Assembly (NCBI GenBank): GCA_016874235.1
Contig: VGUJ01000001.1
Coordinates: 209,097-273,096 of the forward strand
Reading direction: 5' to 3'
DNA: 64,000 bases
Origin: Gammaproteobacteria bacterium
Lineage (GTDB): Bacteria > Pseudomonadota > Gammaproteobacteria > Steroidobacterales > Steroidobacteraceae
The notes below the pieces were generated by a model, which was not told the origin of the DNA, did not search any database, and saw only the letters and a program-made list of their open reading frames with translations. Shown in pieces: positions 23,591 to 32,284 of the stretch (position 1 is its first letter; every line of letters begins with the position of its first letter). The position numbers were made by a program, and so were the translations under genes.

Positions 23591-24496
23591 TTATCTCACG
23601 GCGCAGCCGCCGCGGGACTCCGGATCGAGCGCCGCATGCAGCGCAGGCAACCATTGGCGGGCATGCTCCTCGAATTGAAACGGCGGATTGATGATCAACA
23701 TCCCCGATCCGTTTAACCCCACCCGCGTATCGAGAGGATGGATCCAAAGTTCGAGGGCCAGAGTCGAGAGGGCCTCGCCGCCGGCTTTCTGCGGTAGTGC
23801 TGAAATCAGCTTCGTCCGCCATGTGTCTGTATCTTTGACCTGCTTGATGGGATACCAGATCGCAGTCACCGCATTGGCCAGCCGACGCAAGGCCTCTTGA
23901 GAGGCGCGCTCTGCGGCCTTGAAGTCGCTGGTAGTGTCCTCGTATGGCGGATCGATCACTACAAGTGCACGTCGCTCGATGGGAGGCAGCCAGGCGGCGA
24001 GCCGCCCATAGCCATCAGCACATTCGATGGTGATCGATGCCGGCGTTCCGTCGTGCTCCCGAGCGTACCTGCTCGCGTTTTTGACCGCCTCGCGCAGCGC
24101 TGCGTGTTCGGCGGGCTGCGACTCGATGAGAGTGAGCCGATCTTGAGGTCGAAGGGCTGCGAGTGCGATGAGGGGGGATCCGGGATACGCCTGTCGATCG
24201 GACGTACGTTGACGTGTCTCGCGCACGACCTTGAGATAATCGGCGATCTCAGGAAAGGGAGCGAACCTTGTGCCGTCTTGCGCCGCGTGAACGAGCAATC
24301 GCTCGATACCTTTCGCAGCTTCGTTGGCCTGCTTCGATTCGCTGGACGACAAATCATAGAGACCGCGGCCCGCATGAGTGTCGAGCAGTAGCAGTCCCTT
24401 GTCTTTTTTGGTGAGCGACCTGAGCAGCGCAAGCAGCGTGACGTGCTTCAGCACATCCGCGAAGTTTCCAGCATGAAACGCGTGTCGGTATTTCAC
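23591..24496 (-). CDS. rlmJ: 23S rRNA (adenine-2030-N6)-methyltransferase RlmJ
   Basis: 301 residues. The start MKYRHAFHAGNFADVLKH is characteristic of RlmJ (YhiR). The SAM-binding region includes LLLLDTHAGRG, and the amino-methyltransferase motif IV is DPPYED (from Asp182), the form used for N6-adenine methylation. The length is slightly above E. coli RlmJ (280). It modifies A2030 of 23S rRNA. It starts nine bases past the topA stop on the same strand, so it is likely in the dprA-smg-topA-rlmJ-aroE transcription unit. Confidence 0.93.
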   Translation of the reverse strand: MKYRHAFHAGNFADVLKHVTLLALLRSLTKKDKGLLLLDTHAGRGLYDLSSSESKQANEAAKGIERLLVHAAQDGTRFAPFPEIADYLKVVRETRQRTSDRQAYPGSPLIALAALRPQDRLTLIESQPAEHAALREAVKNASRYAREHDGTPASITIECADGYGRLAAWLPPIERRALVVIDPPYEDTTSDFKAAERASQEALRRLANAVTAIWYPIKQVKDTDTWRTKLISALPQKAGGEALSTLALELWIHPLDTRVGLNGSGMLIINPPFQFEEHARQWLPALHAALDPESRGGCAVR

Positions 24497-24505
24497 CGGC
24501 CCGCG

Positions 24506-27049
24506 TCAGTCTGCAGCGTCCGTCGCCGCTTTCTTGCTCTTGGCTTTGGCTTTCTTTTTCTTAGGTGCCGACTTCGTCGGTGCCTTCGATGCGGATTTCG
24601 TGCGCCCAGGCTTGGCCGGCGCCTCTGCAGTCTCGACGACATCACTCACAGTCTTTTTTGCAGCGGTTTTCTTGCCGGCCGATTTTGCAGTCTTGCCGCC
24701 GAAGCGACCACGACCCGGGCGTTGCGGCGCCGCGGCCAGCAATGCGCGACACTCGTCGAGCGTCAAGGTTTTCGGGTCGCGGTCTTTCGGGATGCGCGCA
24801 TTACGTTGCTTGTCGGTGATGTACGGACCATAGCGCCCGTTCAGTACTTGAATATCGTCGATACCGAAGTCTTGGATGATGCGGTTCGCATCGGCGAGCT
24901 TCTTTGCTGCCACGACCTCGATCGCGCGCTCGAGTGTGATGGTATACGGATCATCTTCAGCCTTGAGCGAAGCATATTTGCTCCCGTATTTGATGTACGG
25001 GCCGAAGCGTCCGATGTTCGCTTCAAGCGGTTCGCCCTCCGGGCTCTCACCGAGCTTTCGCGGCAGCTGGAAAAGCTGCAGCGCTTCGGCCAGCGTGATC
25101 TTGTCCATGCTTTGCCCGGGACGCAGCCCTGCGAAGCGGGGTTTGTCTTCGTCATCACGCGTGCCGATTTGAACGAAGGGTCCAAAACGACCCATTCGAA
25201 CCGAAATGGGCTTGCCACTCGCCTGGTCGGTACCGAGTTCTCGAGCTTGCGCCGCTTCGTCTCGCGAAACCGTTTTCTCGATGTGCTCGACGCGATCGAT
25301 GAACGGTTGCCAAAATTTCTGTAGCGGATCGGTCCAGGCTTCTTCGCCGCGCGAAATGGCATCGAGTTCGTCTTCCATGGCTGCTGTAAAACCATAGTCG
25401 ACGTATTCGCCGAAGTTCGAGCTCAGGAAGTTGTTGACGATCTTGCCGATGTCCGTCGGGATGAAACGGCGACCATCCATGTCGACATACTCGCGATCTT
25501 TGAGGGTCGAGATGATGGAGGCATAGGTCGACGGACGACCGATGCCATGCTCTTCGAGCGCTTTAACGAGCGAGGCTTCCGAGTAGCGCGGAGGCGGCTC
25601 AGTAAAATGTTGGGTACCGCGAAGGTTGACGAGTTTGACTTCGTCGCCTTCGTTCATGACCGGCAAAATGCGATCGCCCTCGTCGTCTGAGGAGTCGTCT
25701 TGCCCTTCGATATAGACTGCAATGAAGCCGGCCTTCAGTAGCGTCGAACCGTTGGCGCGCAGCAAGTGACGCTGCGGACCATCGGGGCCGGCAAGCAAGT
25801 CGATGGCGACGGTGTCGAAAACGGCATGAGTCATTTGGCACGCGACCGCGCGTTTCCAGATGAGCGAATAGAGTTTGTGTTGGTCCGCGTCGATTTTGCC
25901 TTCGAGCATCTGAGGTAACACAGATGCCGACGTCGGACGGATGGCCTCGTGCGCCTCTTGGGCGTTACGAGATTTGTTCTTGTAGAAGCGTGGGGACTCC
26001 GGCAGCGACTCGGCGCCGTAAACGCGTCCGATGACTTCGCGGATCTCGGTGATGGCTTCGTTAGCCAGATTCACCGCATCGGTACGCATGTAGGTGATGA
26101 GACCCACAGCGCCCTCACCGTAATCGACGCCTTCATACAGTTGCTGTGCGAGACGCATGGTGCGCTGCGCCGAGAAACCGAGCTTGCGCGCAGCCTCCTG
26201 TTGCAACGTCGAGGTGGTAAATGGCGGCGCGGGGTTGCGATTACGCTGTTTGCGATCGACGGAGAGCACCCGCAACTTTCCGGACGGTGACAGTGGCGCT
26301 TCGCCGGCGGGAGCCCCTGCACCGCTCGCTTTGCACAGCGCGCGTTCGACGGTTTGTGCTTGGTCTGCATTGGTGAAACTGAACTGCTCGACTTTGCGCC
26401 CCTCGAATTCGACGAGCTTCAAAGGGAAAGACTGAGTCTCACGCTCGCCCTGAGCATCGAGCGACCAATACTCGCGCGGAATGAAGGCCTGAATCTCGGC
26501 CTCGCGCTCGCAGATCATGCGCAGCGCAGGGCTCTGAACGCGACCCGCCGAGAGACCTCGACGGACTTTCTTCCAGAGCAGCGGTGAGAGATTGAACCCG
26601 ACGAGGTAGTCGAGTGCGCGACGCGCCTGCTGAGCATTGACGAGATCGAGCGACAGATCGCGCGGTGACTCGATCGCTTGGCGTACGGCATTTCGGGTAA
26701 TTTCAAAGAATTCGACGCGATGCACTTCCTTGCCATCGAGATCGCCACGATCTTGCAGCAACTCGCGCAGATGCCACGAAATGGCTTCGCCTTCGCGATC
26801 AGGGTCGGTCGCGAGGTAAAGCGCCTTGGCTTTGCGGACGGCGCGCGAGATGGCCTCGACGTGACGCTCATTACGCTCGATGACGTCGTACTTCATCGCG
26901 AATCGACGTGATGGATCCACGGCGCCTTCCTTAGGCACGAGATCTCGTACGTGGCCATACGAGGCAAGCACCTCGAATTTGGGGCCGAGGTACTTCTTGA
27001 TGGTCTTGGCCTTCGCCGGTGATTCGACGATGACGAGGTTTTCAGCCAT
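24506..27049 (-). CDS. topA: DNA topoisomerase I
   Basis: 847 residues, type IA. The Toprim domain starts at once (LVIVESPAKAKTIKKYL) and carries DPDREGEAISWH. The catalytic Tyr320 lies in GLITYMRTDAVN. The C-terminal part has three repeat modules with G-R-[FY]-G-P (GRFGPFVQIG, GRFGPYIKYG, GRYGPYITD) instead of the cysteine zinc ribbons of E. coli TopA. It ends in a roughly 80-residue Lys/Ala-rich tail. The enzyme relaxes negative supercoils. Its place after dprA-smg is conserved in gammaproteobacteria. Confidence 0.96.
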   Translation of the reverse strand: MAENLVIVESPAKAKTIKKYLGPKFEVLASYGHVRDLVPKEGAVDPSRRFAMKYDVIERNERHVEAISRAVRKAKALYLATDPDREGEAISWHLRELLQDRGDLDGKEVHRVEFFEITRNAVRQAIESPRDLSLDLVNAQQARRALDYLVGFNLSPLLWKKVRRGLSAGRVQSPALRMICEREAEIQAFIPREYWSLDAQGERETQSFPLKLVEFEGRKVEQFSFTNADQAQTVERALCKASGAGAPAGEAPLSPSGKLRVLSVDRKQRNRNPAPPFTTSTLQQEAARKLGFSAQRTMRLAQQLYEGVDYGEGAVGLITYMRTDAVNLANEAITEIREVIGRVYGAESLPESPRFYKNKSRNAQEAHEAIRPTSASVLPQMLEGKIDADQHKLYSLIWKRAVACQMTHAVFDTVAIDLLAGPDGPQRHLLRANGSTLLKAGFIAVYIEGQDDSSDDEGDRILPVMNEGDEVKLVNLRGTQHFTEPPPRYSEASLVKALEEHGIGRPSTYASIISTLKDREYVDMDGRRFIPTDIGKIVNNFLSSNFGEYVDYGFTAAMEDELDAISRGEEAWTDPLQKFWQPFIDRVEHIEKTVSRDEAAQARELGTDQASGKPISVRMGRFGPFVQIGTRDDEDKPRFAGLRPGQSMDKITLAEALQLFQLPRKLGESPEGEPLEANIGRFGPYIKYGSKYASLKAEDDPYTITLERAIEVVAAKKLADANRIIQDFGIDDIQVLNGRYGPYITDKQRNARIPKDRDPKTLTLDECRALLAAAPQRPGRGRFGGKTAKSAGKKTAAKKTVSDVVETAEAPAKPGRTKSASKAPTKSAPKKKKAKAKSKKAATDAAD

Positions 27050-27070
27050 GGGGCCGTCTCCGGCGCTGGG

Positions 27071-27562
27071 TCAGTGGGGCCGTTCGACCGGCAGATCGAA
27101 CACGAGATTTTCCATACGCGAGCAGGCGAGTTCTTCGCCGGGCTGGCTGGAGAGCACCATGAGGGCAACCCACTTCAGCTGGTCGACATCGAGTTCGGAG
27201 GAATCGAGCGCGAGCAGGCGCTCGATGACAATTTCGCGTTGCTGGGGCGAGAGGATGCCGGTGCGCTCGAGCTCGAGCAGATAACCGCGGCAGTCTGCCG
27301 GCAAATGATTGAGTTCCGCGTCCGTGAACACCCGCATCGCGCGCGGGCCGGACTCAGCGAGCGACGGGCGGTGGCGTTCATAGGCGAGATCAGCGAGCCA
27401 ATCGAGCGCGCGCTCGACGTTATCGCCCGGGAAACCGGCGCGCTCGAGGTCTTCGGCCAAGGCATCCCGCTCCGGCACCTCAGGGGCGTCGGCCAGCATG
27501 TACCGGTCGAACACATAGATGAGGATGTCGAGGACGCTGCCGTTGTCGGTCGTTTGAGTCAT
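27071..27562 (-). CDS. smg: Smg family protein (DUF494)
   Basis: 163 residues. The N-terminus VLDILIYVFDRYM and the middle segments GFPGDNVERALDWL and RGYLLELERTGIL are the DUF494/Smg pattern. Function is unproven; the gene is almost always between dprA and topA, as here. The start overlaps the dprA stop by four bases (ATGA), and topA starts 21 bases beyond its stop. The protein is acidic and helical, without signal or membrane segments, so it is cytoplasmic. Confidence 0.88.
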   Translation of the reverse strand: MTQTTDNGSVLDILIYVFDRYMLADAPEVPERDALAEDLERAGFPGDNVERALDWLADLAYERHRPSLAESGPRAMRVFTDAELNHLPADCRGYLLELERTGILSPQQREIVIERLLALDSSELDVDQLKWVALMVLSSQPGEELACSRMENLVFDLPVERPH

Positions 27563-28680
27563 TCGATATGGGTTGACTGGAGCACTCTATAAAACCGGCC
27601 TGACGAGTCCGATGCGATACGCCCCTCGGTCTCGAGGGAGAGGAGCAAGGACGCTACAGATGTGCTGGAGAGGCCGGTGCTCGCGATGAGCGCATCGAGG
27701 CTCGTAGGCTCGAAGCCGATGGCATCTAACAGGATTTCGGAGGGGTTGTCCAACCGCGACCCCCCGAGAGGCTCCGCTGACGAGAGCGGAAAAGGTAGTG
27801 TAAAGCCATGATTTAATTGATTAATTTTAAGCTCTCGAAAAACATCGTCAGCGTTCTCTACCAAGACGGCCCCCTCCCGGAGAAGTGCGTGGCATCCCCG
27901 CGACAGGGGGCTATGGATGGATCCGGGGACTGCGAACACCTCCCGGCCTTGGTCCCCGGCGTATCGGGCCGTCGTCAGGGACCCGCTTTTGAATGCCGCC
28001 TCGATCACGAGGACCCCCACCGACAGACCGCTGATAAGGCGATTTCGTTGCACGAAATGATGAGGGAGCGGGGCGGTCTCCGGTGGGAACTCGCTGATGA
28101 GAGCGCCACGGTCGAGGATGCGCGCGGCGAGGTCCGTGTGAGTATCGGGGTAGATACGGTCGAGCCCCGTTCCGCAGACGGCGAGCGTGGTGCCCTCGGC
28201 CGCTAAGGCGCCCGAGTGACTCGCCGCGTCGATACCGATGGCGAGTCCGCTCGTGATGGCGAGCCCGCATTGAGCAAAATGAAAGGCGAGATCGCGGGCG
28301 GTGAGCGCCCCGTTGGCAGTCGGGTGTCGGCTACCAACCATCGCCAATTGCGGCATTTTCAGCGCTTCGTGATGACCGCGAATGAAGATTACGGCCGGCG
28401 CACCGCGCACTTCGAGTAGCTGTGGAGGGTAGTCGGATTCGTGGGCCGCGATGATCTTGATGTGGTGTCGGGCCAGTGCCTCGAGCGTCGCGCGATGTCG
28501 AGATGGGTCGTTGCGTTGAAGGGCCAGCGCTGCGGGTTTGGATAACCCGAGCGACATCAGGCGATCTTCAGGTAGGCCGATCAAGTCGAGTGGAGAAGAC
28601 ACGCGCTCGACGAGGCGACACCACGAACTCGCGTCGAGTCGCGGGAGGCAGGCAAAGCGGTAATGTTCCGGTGTGGTCAT
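27559..28680 (-). CDS. dprA: DNA processing protein DprA
   Basis: 373 residues from the ATG at 28680; the frame also allows a TTG three codons upstream. The N-terminal SAM-like region is followed by the extended Rossmann fold with [45 protein letters not shown] and a C-terminal winged helix ([22 protein letters not shown]). DprA loads RecA on incoming single-stranded DNA during natural transformation. Presence alone does not show competence. It is first in dprA-smg-topA and divergent from def. Confidence 0.94.
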   Translation of the reverse strand: MTTPEHYRFACLPRLDASSWCRLVERVSSPLDLIGLPEDRLMSLGLSKPAALALQRNDPSRHRATLEALARHHIKIIAAHESDYPPQLLEVRGAPAVIFIRGHHEALKMPQLAMVGSRHPTANGALTARDLAFHFAQCGLAITSGLAIGIDAASHSGALAAEGTTLAVCGTGLDRIYPDTHTDLAARILDRGALISEFPPETAPLPHHFVQRNRLISGLSVGVLVIEAAFKSGSLTTARYAGDQGREVFAVPGSIHSPLSRGCHALLREGAVLVENADDVFRELKINQLNHGFTLPFPLSSAEPLGGSRLDNPSEILLDAIGFEPTSLDALIASTGLSSTSVASLLLSLETEGRIASDSSGRFYRVLQSTHIE

Positions 28681-28741
28681 GGGTGCCAAAGAGTACGGAG
28701 CGCCACAGTTTCGGCGAGCCGCAAAAGGCGCGAAACCTCAC

Positions 28742-28750
28742 TGATATAAT
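28742..28750 (+). promoter_or_regulatory. Extended -10 promoter of the def operon
   Basis: TGATATAAT is a perfect extended -10 (TGnTATAAT), 41 bases upstream of the def ATG. No good -35 is seen 17 bases upstream, which extended -10 promoters tolerate. It would serve def-fmt-rsmB-DUF4390-ntrY-ntrX. Confidence 0.6.
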
Positions 28751-28790
28751 GCTGTCCAACGAATTACCTTTCTGGCAGGGGTCTCCTCCC

Positions 28791-29342
28791 ATGGCATTGC
28801 TCGACATCCTCGAATTTCCGGATCCCCGACTGCGAACCCGTGCCGTGCCGGTGACGGCTTTCGATGGCGAGCTCTCTCGGCTCATCGACGACATGTTCGA
28901 GACGATGTATGCCGCGCCGGGTATCGGGCTTGCGGCGTCGCAGGTGGACGTTCATCGACAACTCATCGTGATGGATTGCAGCAATGACCGCAGTGATCCT
29001 TTGGTCTTTATCAACCCCGAGATTCTCTCGCGCGAAAACGTGGGCGTGATGGAGGAGGGGTGCCTATCTGTCCCTGGAATTTTTGACGAAGTCGAGCGCG
29101 CACAACGCGTACGTGTACGAGCGAAGGATCGCGACGGTAAGGTATTCGAATGCGAGCTCGACGGTATTCGTGCCGTTTGCCTTCAGCACGAGATGGATCA
29201 TCTCGATGGCAAGTTGTTCGTCGACTACCTCTCGATGCTGAAGCGAGACCGGATTCGCAAGAAACTTGAGAAAGAGCGCCGTGATCGGCCCGCCAAGCAG
29301 GAGTCGGACAAGGTTCCTGCCGGCGCAGCGCTCGGTCGCTGA
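28791..29342 (+). CDS. def: Peptide deformylase
   Basis: 183 residues from the ATG at 28791 (CAGGGG about 11 bases upstream); an open frame runs further upstream but overlaps dprA in antisense. The three deformylase motifs are intact: [13 protein letters not shown] (metal ligand Cys91) and HEMDH (His133, Glu134, His137). It removes the formyl group from nascent proteins. The C-terminal tail is basic and slightly longer than in E. coli. It is followed after 19 bases by fmt, the gene for the opposite reaction on initiator tRNA. Confidence 0.96.
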   Translation: MALLDILEFPDPRLRTRAVPVTAFDGELSRLIDDMFETMYAAPGIGLAASQVDVHRQLIVMDCSNDRSDPLVFINPEILSRENVGVMEEGCLSVPGIFDEVERAQRVRVRAKDRDGKVFECELDGIRAVCLQHEMDHLDGKLFVDYLSMLKRDRIRKKLEKERRDRPAKQESDKVPAGAALGR

Positions 29343-29361
29343 CTTCAGACCTCTCGCCCCG

Positions 29362-30294
29362 ATGCGAATCGTTTTTGCCGGTACGCCGGACTTTGCGGTG
29401 CCCCCGCTCGCTGCACTCGTGCAGTCGGGACATGAGGTCGTCGGCGTACTGACGCAGCCGGATCGTCCTGCCGGACGCGGAAGAACTCTTTCGTCGAGTG
29501 CCGTCAAAGAATTCGCACTCAAACACGCGCTGTCGCTTGCGCAGCCCCAAACCTTGCGTACGGCAGAAGGTCGTGCGGCGCTCGAGGCCTGGCGACCCGA
29601 TGTACTTGTGGTCGTCGCTTATGGACTGATCTTGCCCACCGAGGCGCTGGCTATCCCGAAACATGGATGTCTCAATATTCATGCGTCGTTACTGCCACGG
29701 TGGCGGGGTGCCGCTCCGGTACAGCGCGCCATCCTCGCGGGGGATACTGAAACGGGTGTGACGATCATGCAGATGGACGCGGGGCTCGATACGGGACCGA
29801 TCCTGTTGCAGCGAGCGCTGACCCTCTCGGATATCGACGATTCGGTCTCCGTGCTCGAGAAGCTTGCGAAACTCGGTGCACCCGCGCTTCTCGAAGTGCT
29901 GGCGGGCATCGAGTCGGGTTCGCTCGTGTCGAGGCCACAACCCTTGGACGGCGTCACCTACGCCAAAAAAATCGAGAAATCGGAGGCGCGCATCGATTGG
30001 CGGCGCGCTGCGTCGGAGATCGATCGTCAAATTCGGGCCTTCAGACCTTGGCCGATCGCCGAGACGACTCATCAGGGTGAGCAGGTTCGGGTGCATCGCG
30101 CGCAAGTCCTACCTGTCTCAACCGCGACATCCCGACCCCCTGGCTCGATTCTCGGGCTTGAAGACGGTCTTATTCTCGTGGCTTGCGGTGAAGCGGTGCT
30201 CGGTATCGCCGAACTGCAACGCGCTGGGCGTCGCAGTATGACCGCTCGTGAATTTGCCAATAGCCTACGTTCCACTGAGGAATTTTTTGAATGA
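29362..30294 (+). CDS. fmt: Methionyl-tRNA formyltransferase
   Basis: 310 residues from the ATG at 29362 (MRIVFAGTPDFA). The formyl-transferase core shows the catalytic Asn105, His107 and Asp143 (LNIHASLLPRWRG, MDAGLDTGP). The C-terminal tRNA-binding domain follows (DGLILVACGEAVLGI). It formylates Met-tRNAi. The stop overlaps the rsmB start by four bases. It lies in the def-fmt-rsmB order found near the replication origin in Pseudomonas. Confidence 0.96.
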   Translation: MRIVFAGTPDFAVPPLAALVQSGHEVVGVLTQPDRPAGRGRTLSSSAVKEFALKHALSLAQPQTLRTAEGRAALEAWRPDVLVVVAYGLILPTEALAIPKHGCLNIHASLLPRWRGAAPVQRAILAGDTETGVTIMQMDAGLDTGPILLQRALTLSDIDDSVSVLEKLAKLGAPALLEVLAGIESGSLVSRPQPLDGVTYAKKIEKSEARIDWRRAASEIDRQIRAFRPWPIAETTHQGEQVRVHRAQVLPVSTATSRPPGSILGLEDGLILVACGEAVLGIAELQRAGRRSMTAREFANSLRSTEEFFE

Positions 30295-31676
30295 ACGCCG
30301 ATGCAGAGGTCATGGAATCGCAGTCCGCAAAAGGCGATTCTCGACTCGCCCCAGGCGCCGCGACGCTCGCGGCTGCGGTGGAAGCCGTCAGCGCCGTAGC
30401 CCATTCGGGTCGCTCCGCCGATTTCGCTCTGCAAGCGGCGGACGAGCGTGGTGATCGAGCGGCTGTCCGCGCCATCGCTCTCGGCACTCTTCGTTGGTAT
30501 CTCAGGCTTGCGCCGGCGCTTTCGTCCATCGTCGATCGCCCGGCCGAAGACATTCCACCGCTACTTCGCTCGCTTCTCGTGACCGCTGCGCATCAGATCG
30601 AGTACTCGCGCTCGGCTCCTGAGGTGAGCGTTCACCTTGCTGTAGATGCCGCTCGAGCGCTCGGACTCGGACGGGCGACAGGATTCGTGAATGCCGTGCT
30701 GCGCCGATTTGTTCGTGAGCGCGACGATCTACTCGAGCGCGCAGATCGAGATCTTGCGACGCGGGTTGCGCATCCTAAGTGGTTTGTCGATCGACTCGAG
30801 TCGGTTTATCGCGATCGAGCGAGCTCGATACTTGCGGCGAACAACGAGCATCCGCCCATGACGCTTCGAGTCGCACCCTCGACCGCCGTTGCAGACTATC
30901 TCGCCGAACTTGCAGCGGCAGGGCGCGAGGCATTCGCGCTTGAAACCCCGCCGGGGGCGGTGGTGCTTACTCAATCCATTCCGGTCGCGGGTCTACCCGG
31001 CTTCGCAGAGGGCCGGGTGTCGGTGCAGGATGCAGGTGCGCAGTTCGCGGCGTGGCTACTCGACGTACAGCCGGGGCATCGTGTGCTCGATGCCTGTGCG
31101 GCACCCGGAGGCAAGAGCGCGCATATCTTGCAGCGACAACCGAAGATCGAGTTACTCGCCGTCGATGACGATGCAGCGCGTCTCGCGCTCGTCTCATCTA
31201 CTTTTGAGCGTATCGGCGCTTCTCCCTCTCGCGCTCGAACTCGCCTTGCGGATCTCGCAGACCCCGAAGCACTCTCGGATGAATTGCATTTCGATCGGAT
31301 TCTCGTCGATGCACCGTGTTCGGCCACGGGGGTGATTCGACGTCATCCAGATATCAAGTTGCTTCGTCGAACGGAGGACGGCGCGCGATTCGCGGCGCTT
31401 CAAAAGCGGATTCTCGGCCATTGCTTTTCTAAGCTGATACCGGGCGGAAAGCTCGTTTATGCCACCTGCTCCGTGTTACCCGAAGAGAACGAGGCGGTAG
31501 TGAAAGCCTTTTTGGCGGCTACCCCGGAGGCGAAGGTGGTGCCGTGGCCGGAGGACATCGTTCTACCCCCGGGGGCTCTGCGTCGCGAGGTCGGTGTACA
31601 GCTGATTCCAGCGCCGGGTCAGGCGTCGACGGACGGCTTCTATTATGCTTGCCTCGTTCGGGATAGAGGCGCATGA
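30291..31676 (+). CDS. rsmB: 16S rRNA (cytosine-967-C5)-methyltransferase RsmB
   Basis: 461 residues: an N-terminal NusB-like helical domain (about 20-160), then a Rossmann methyltransferase. SAM motif DACAAPGGKSAHIL, general-acid region DAPCSATG (Cys343) and catalytic ATCSV (Cys393) give the two-cysteine m5C mechanism. It methylates C967 of 16S rRNA. It overlaps fmt at its start and the DUF4390 gene at its stop, each by four bases. The first 20 residues before the NusB domain are a little longer than usual. Confidence 0.95.
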   Translation: MNADAEVMESQSAKGDSRLAPGAATLAAAVEAVSAVAHSGRSADFALQAADERGDRAAVRAIALGTLRWYLRLAPALSSIVDRPAEDIPPLLRSLLVTAAHQIEYSRSAPEVSVHLAVDAARALGLGRATGFVNAVLRRFVRERDDLLERADRDLATRVAHPKWFVDRLESVYRDRASSILAANNEHPPMTLRVAPSTAVADYLAELAAAGREAFALETPPGAVVLTQSIPVAGLPGFAEGRVSVQDAGAQFAAWLLDVQPGHRVLDACAAPGGKSAHILQRQPKIELLAVDDDAARLALVSSTFERIGASPSRARTRLADLADPEALSDELHFDRILVDAPCSATGVIRRHPDIKLLRRTEDGARFAALQKRILGHCFSKLIPGGKLVYATCSVLPEENEAVVKAFLAATPEAKVVPWPEDIVLPPGALRREVGVQLIPAPGQASTDGFYYACLVRDRGA

Positions 31677-32284
31677 CCACAAAGGACGGAAAAGCCCGGC
31701 AGCTGTGGGTCAGAATCATGACCATGGTCTGTCTTTGGCTCGCAGGAGCGATGCCTTGGCAGTGGCCGGAACTCCGCGCCGATCCGCTCGAAGGAACCCT
31801 CGAAGTTCAGTCCGCGTTTGTCAATGTGGTGGGCGGGGTTTACCAGCTGCACGTGAAGACCCGATATTCCTCGAGTGACGAAACGGCCAGCGCGTTACGG
31901 GATGGTGTTTCGTTGTCCTACGACGTCGACGTAGAAGTCGCGCGCGAGCGGCGTTTCTGGGCCAATGAAAACATCGTGACGCTGCAGCTGAGACGAGAGC
32001 TGAGTTATCACTCTGTCAGCGAGCGCTATGTGGTGCGTGATCCTCTGCTCGATGACGAGCAAAAATCATACGCCACGCTCGATGAAGCGCTCGCCGCGCT
32101 AGGCAGCATTGAAAGCTGGCCAATTCTCGTGGTTTCACAAGTCGTTGAGCCGGGGGCTTACCTCGTCAGTGTCCGGGCCAGTGTGCGGCGTGGACGTCTC
32201 ACCGATGCGCTGCGCGCGCTCATGTTCTGGTCGGATGACTGGCAACGAGAGAGCGAGTGGTATTCATGGTCGCTGCCGCGCTGA
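31673..32284 (+). CDS. DUF4390 family exported protein
   Basis: 203 residues with a hydrophobic N-terminal signal (about 10-30). The body is beta-rich with no catalytic motif that I recognise: LEVQSAFVNVVGGVYQLHVKTRY, DVEVARERRFW, and a C-terminal FWSDDWQRESEWYSW typical of DUF4390. This family regularly sits between rsmB and an NtrY-like kinase gene, as here. That suggests a link to envelope sensing, but the function is unknown. The start overlaps rsmB by four bases and the end overlaps the kinase gene. Confidence 0.8.
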   Translation: MTTKDGKARQLWVRIMTMVCLWLAGAMPWQWPELRADPLEGTLEVQSAFVNVVGGVYQLHVKTRYSSSDETASALRDGVSLSYDVDVEVARERRFWANENIVTLQLRRELSYHSVSERYVVRDPLLDDEQKSYATLDEALAALGSIESWPILVVSQVVEPGAYLVSVRASVRRGRLTDALRALMFWSDDWQRESEWYSWSLPR

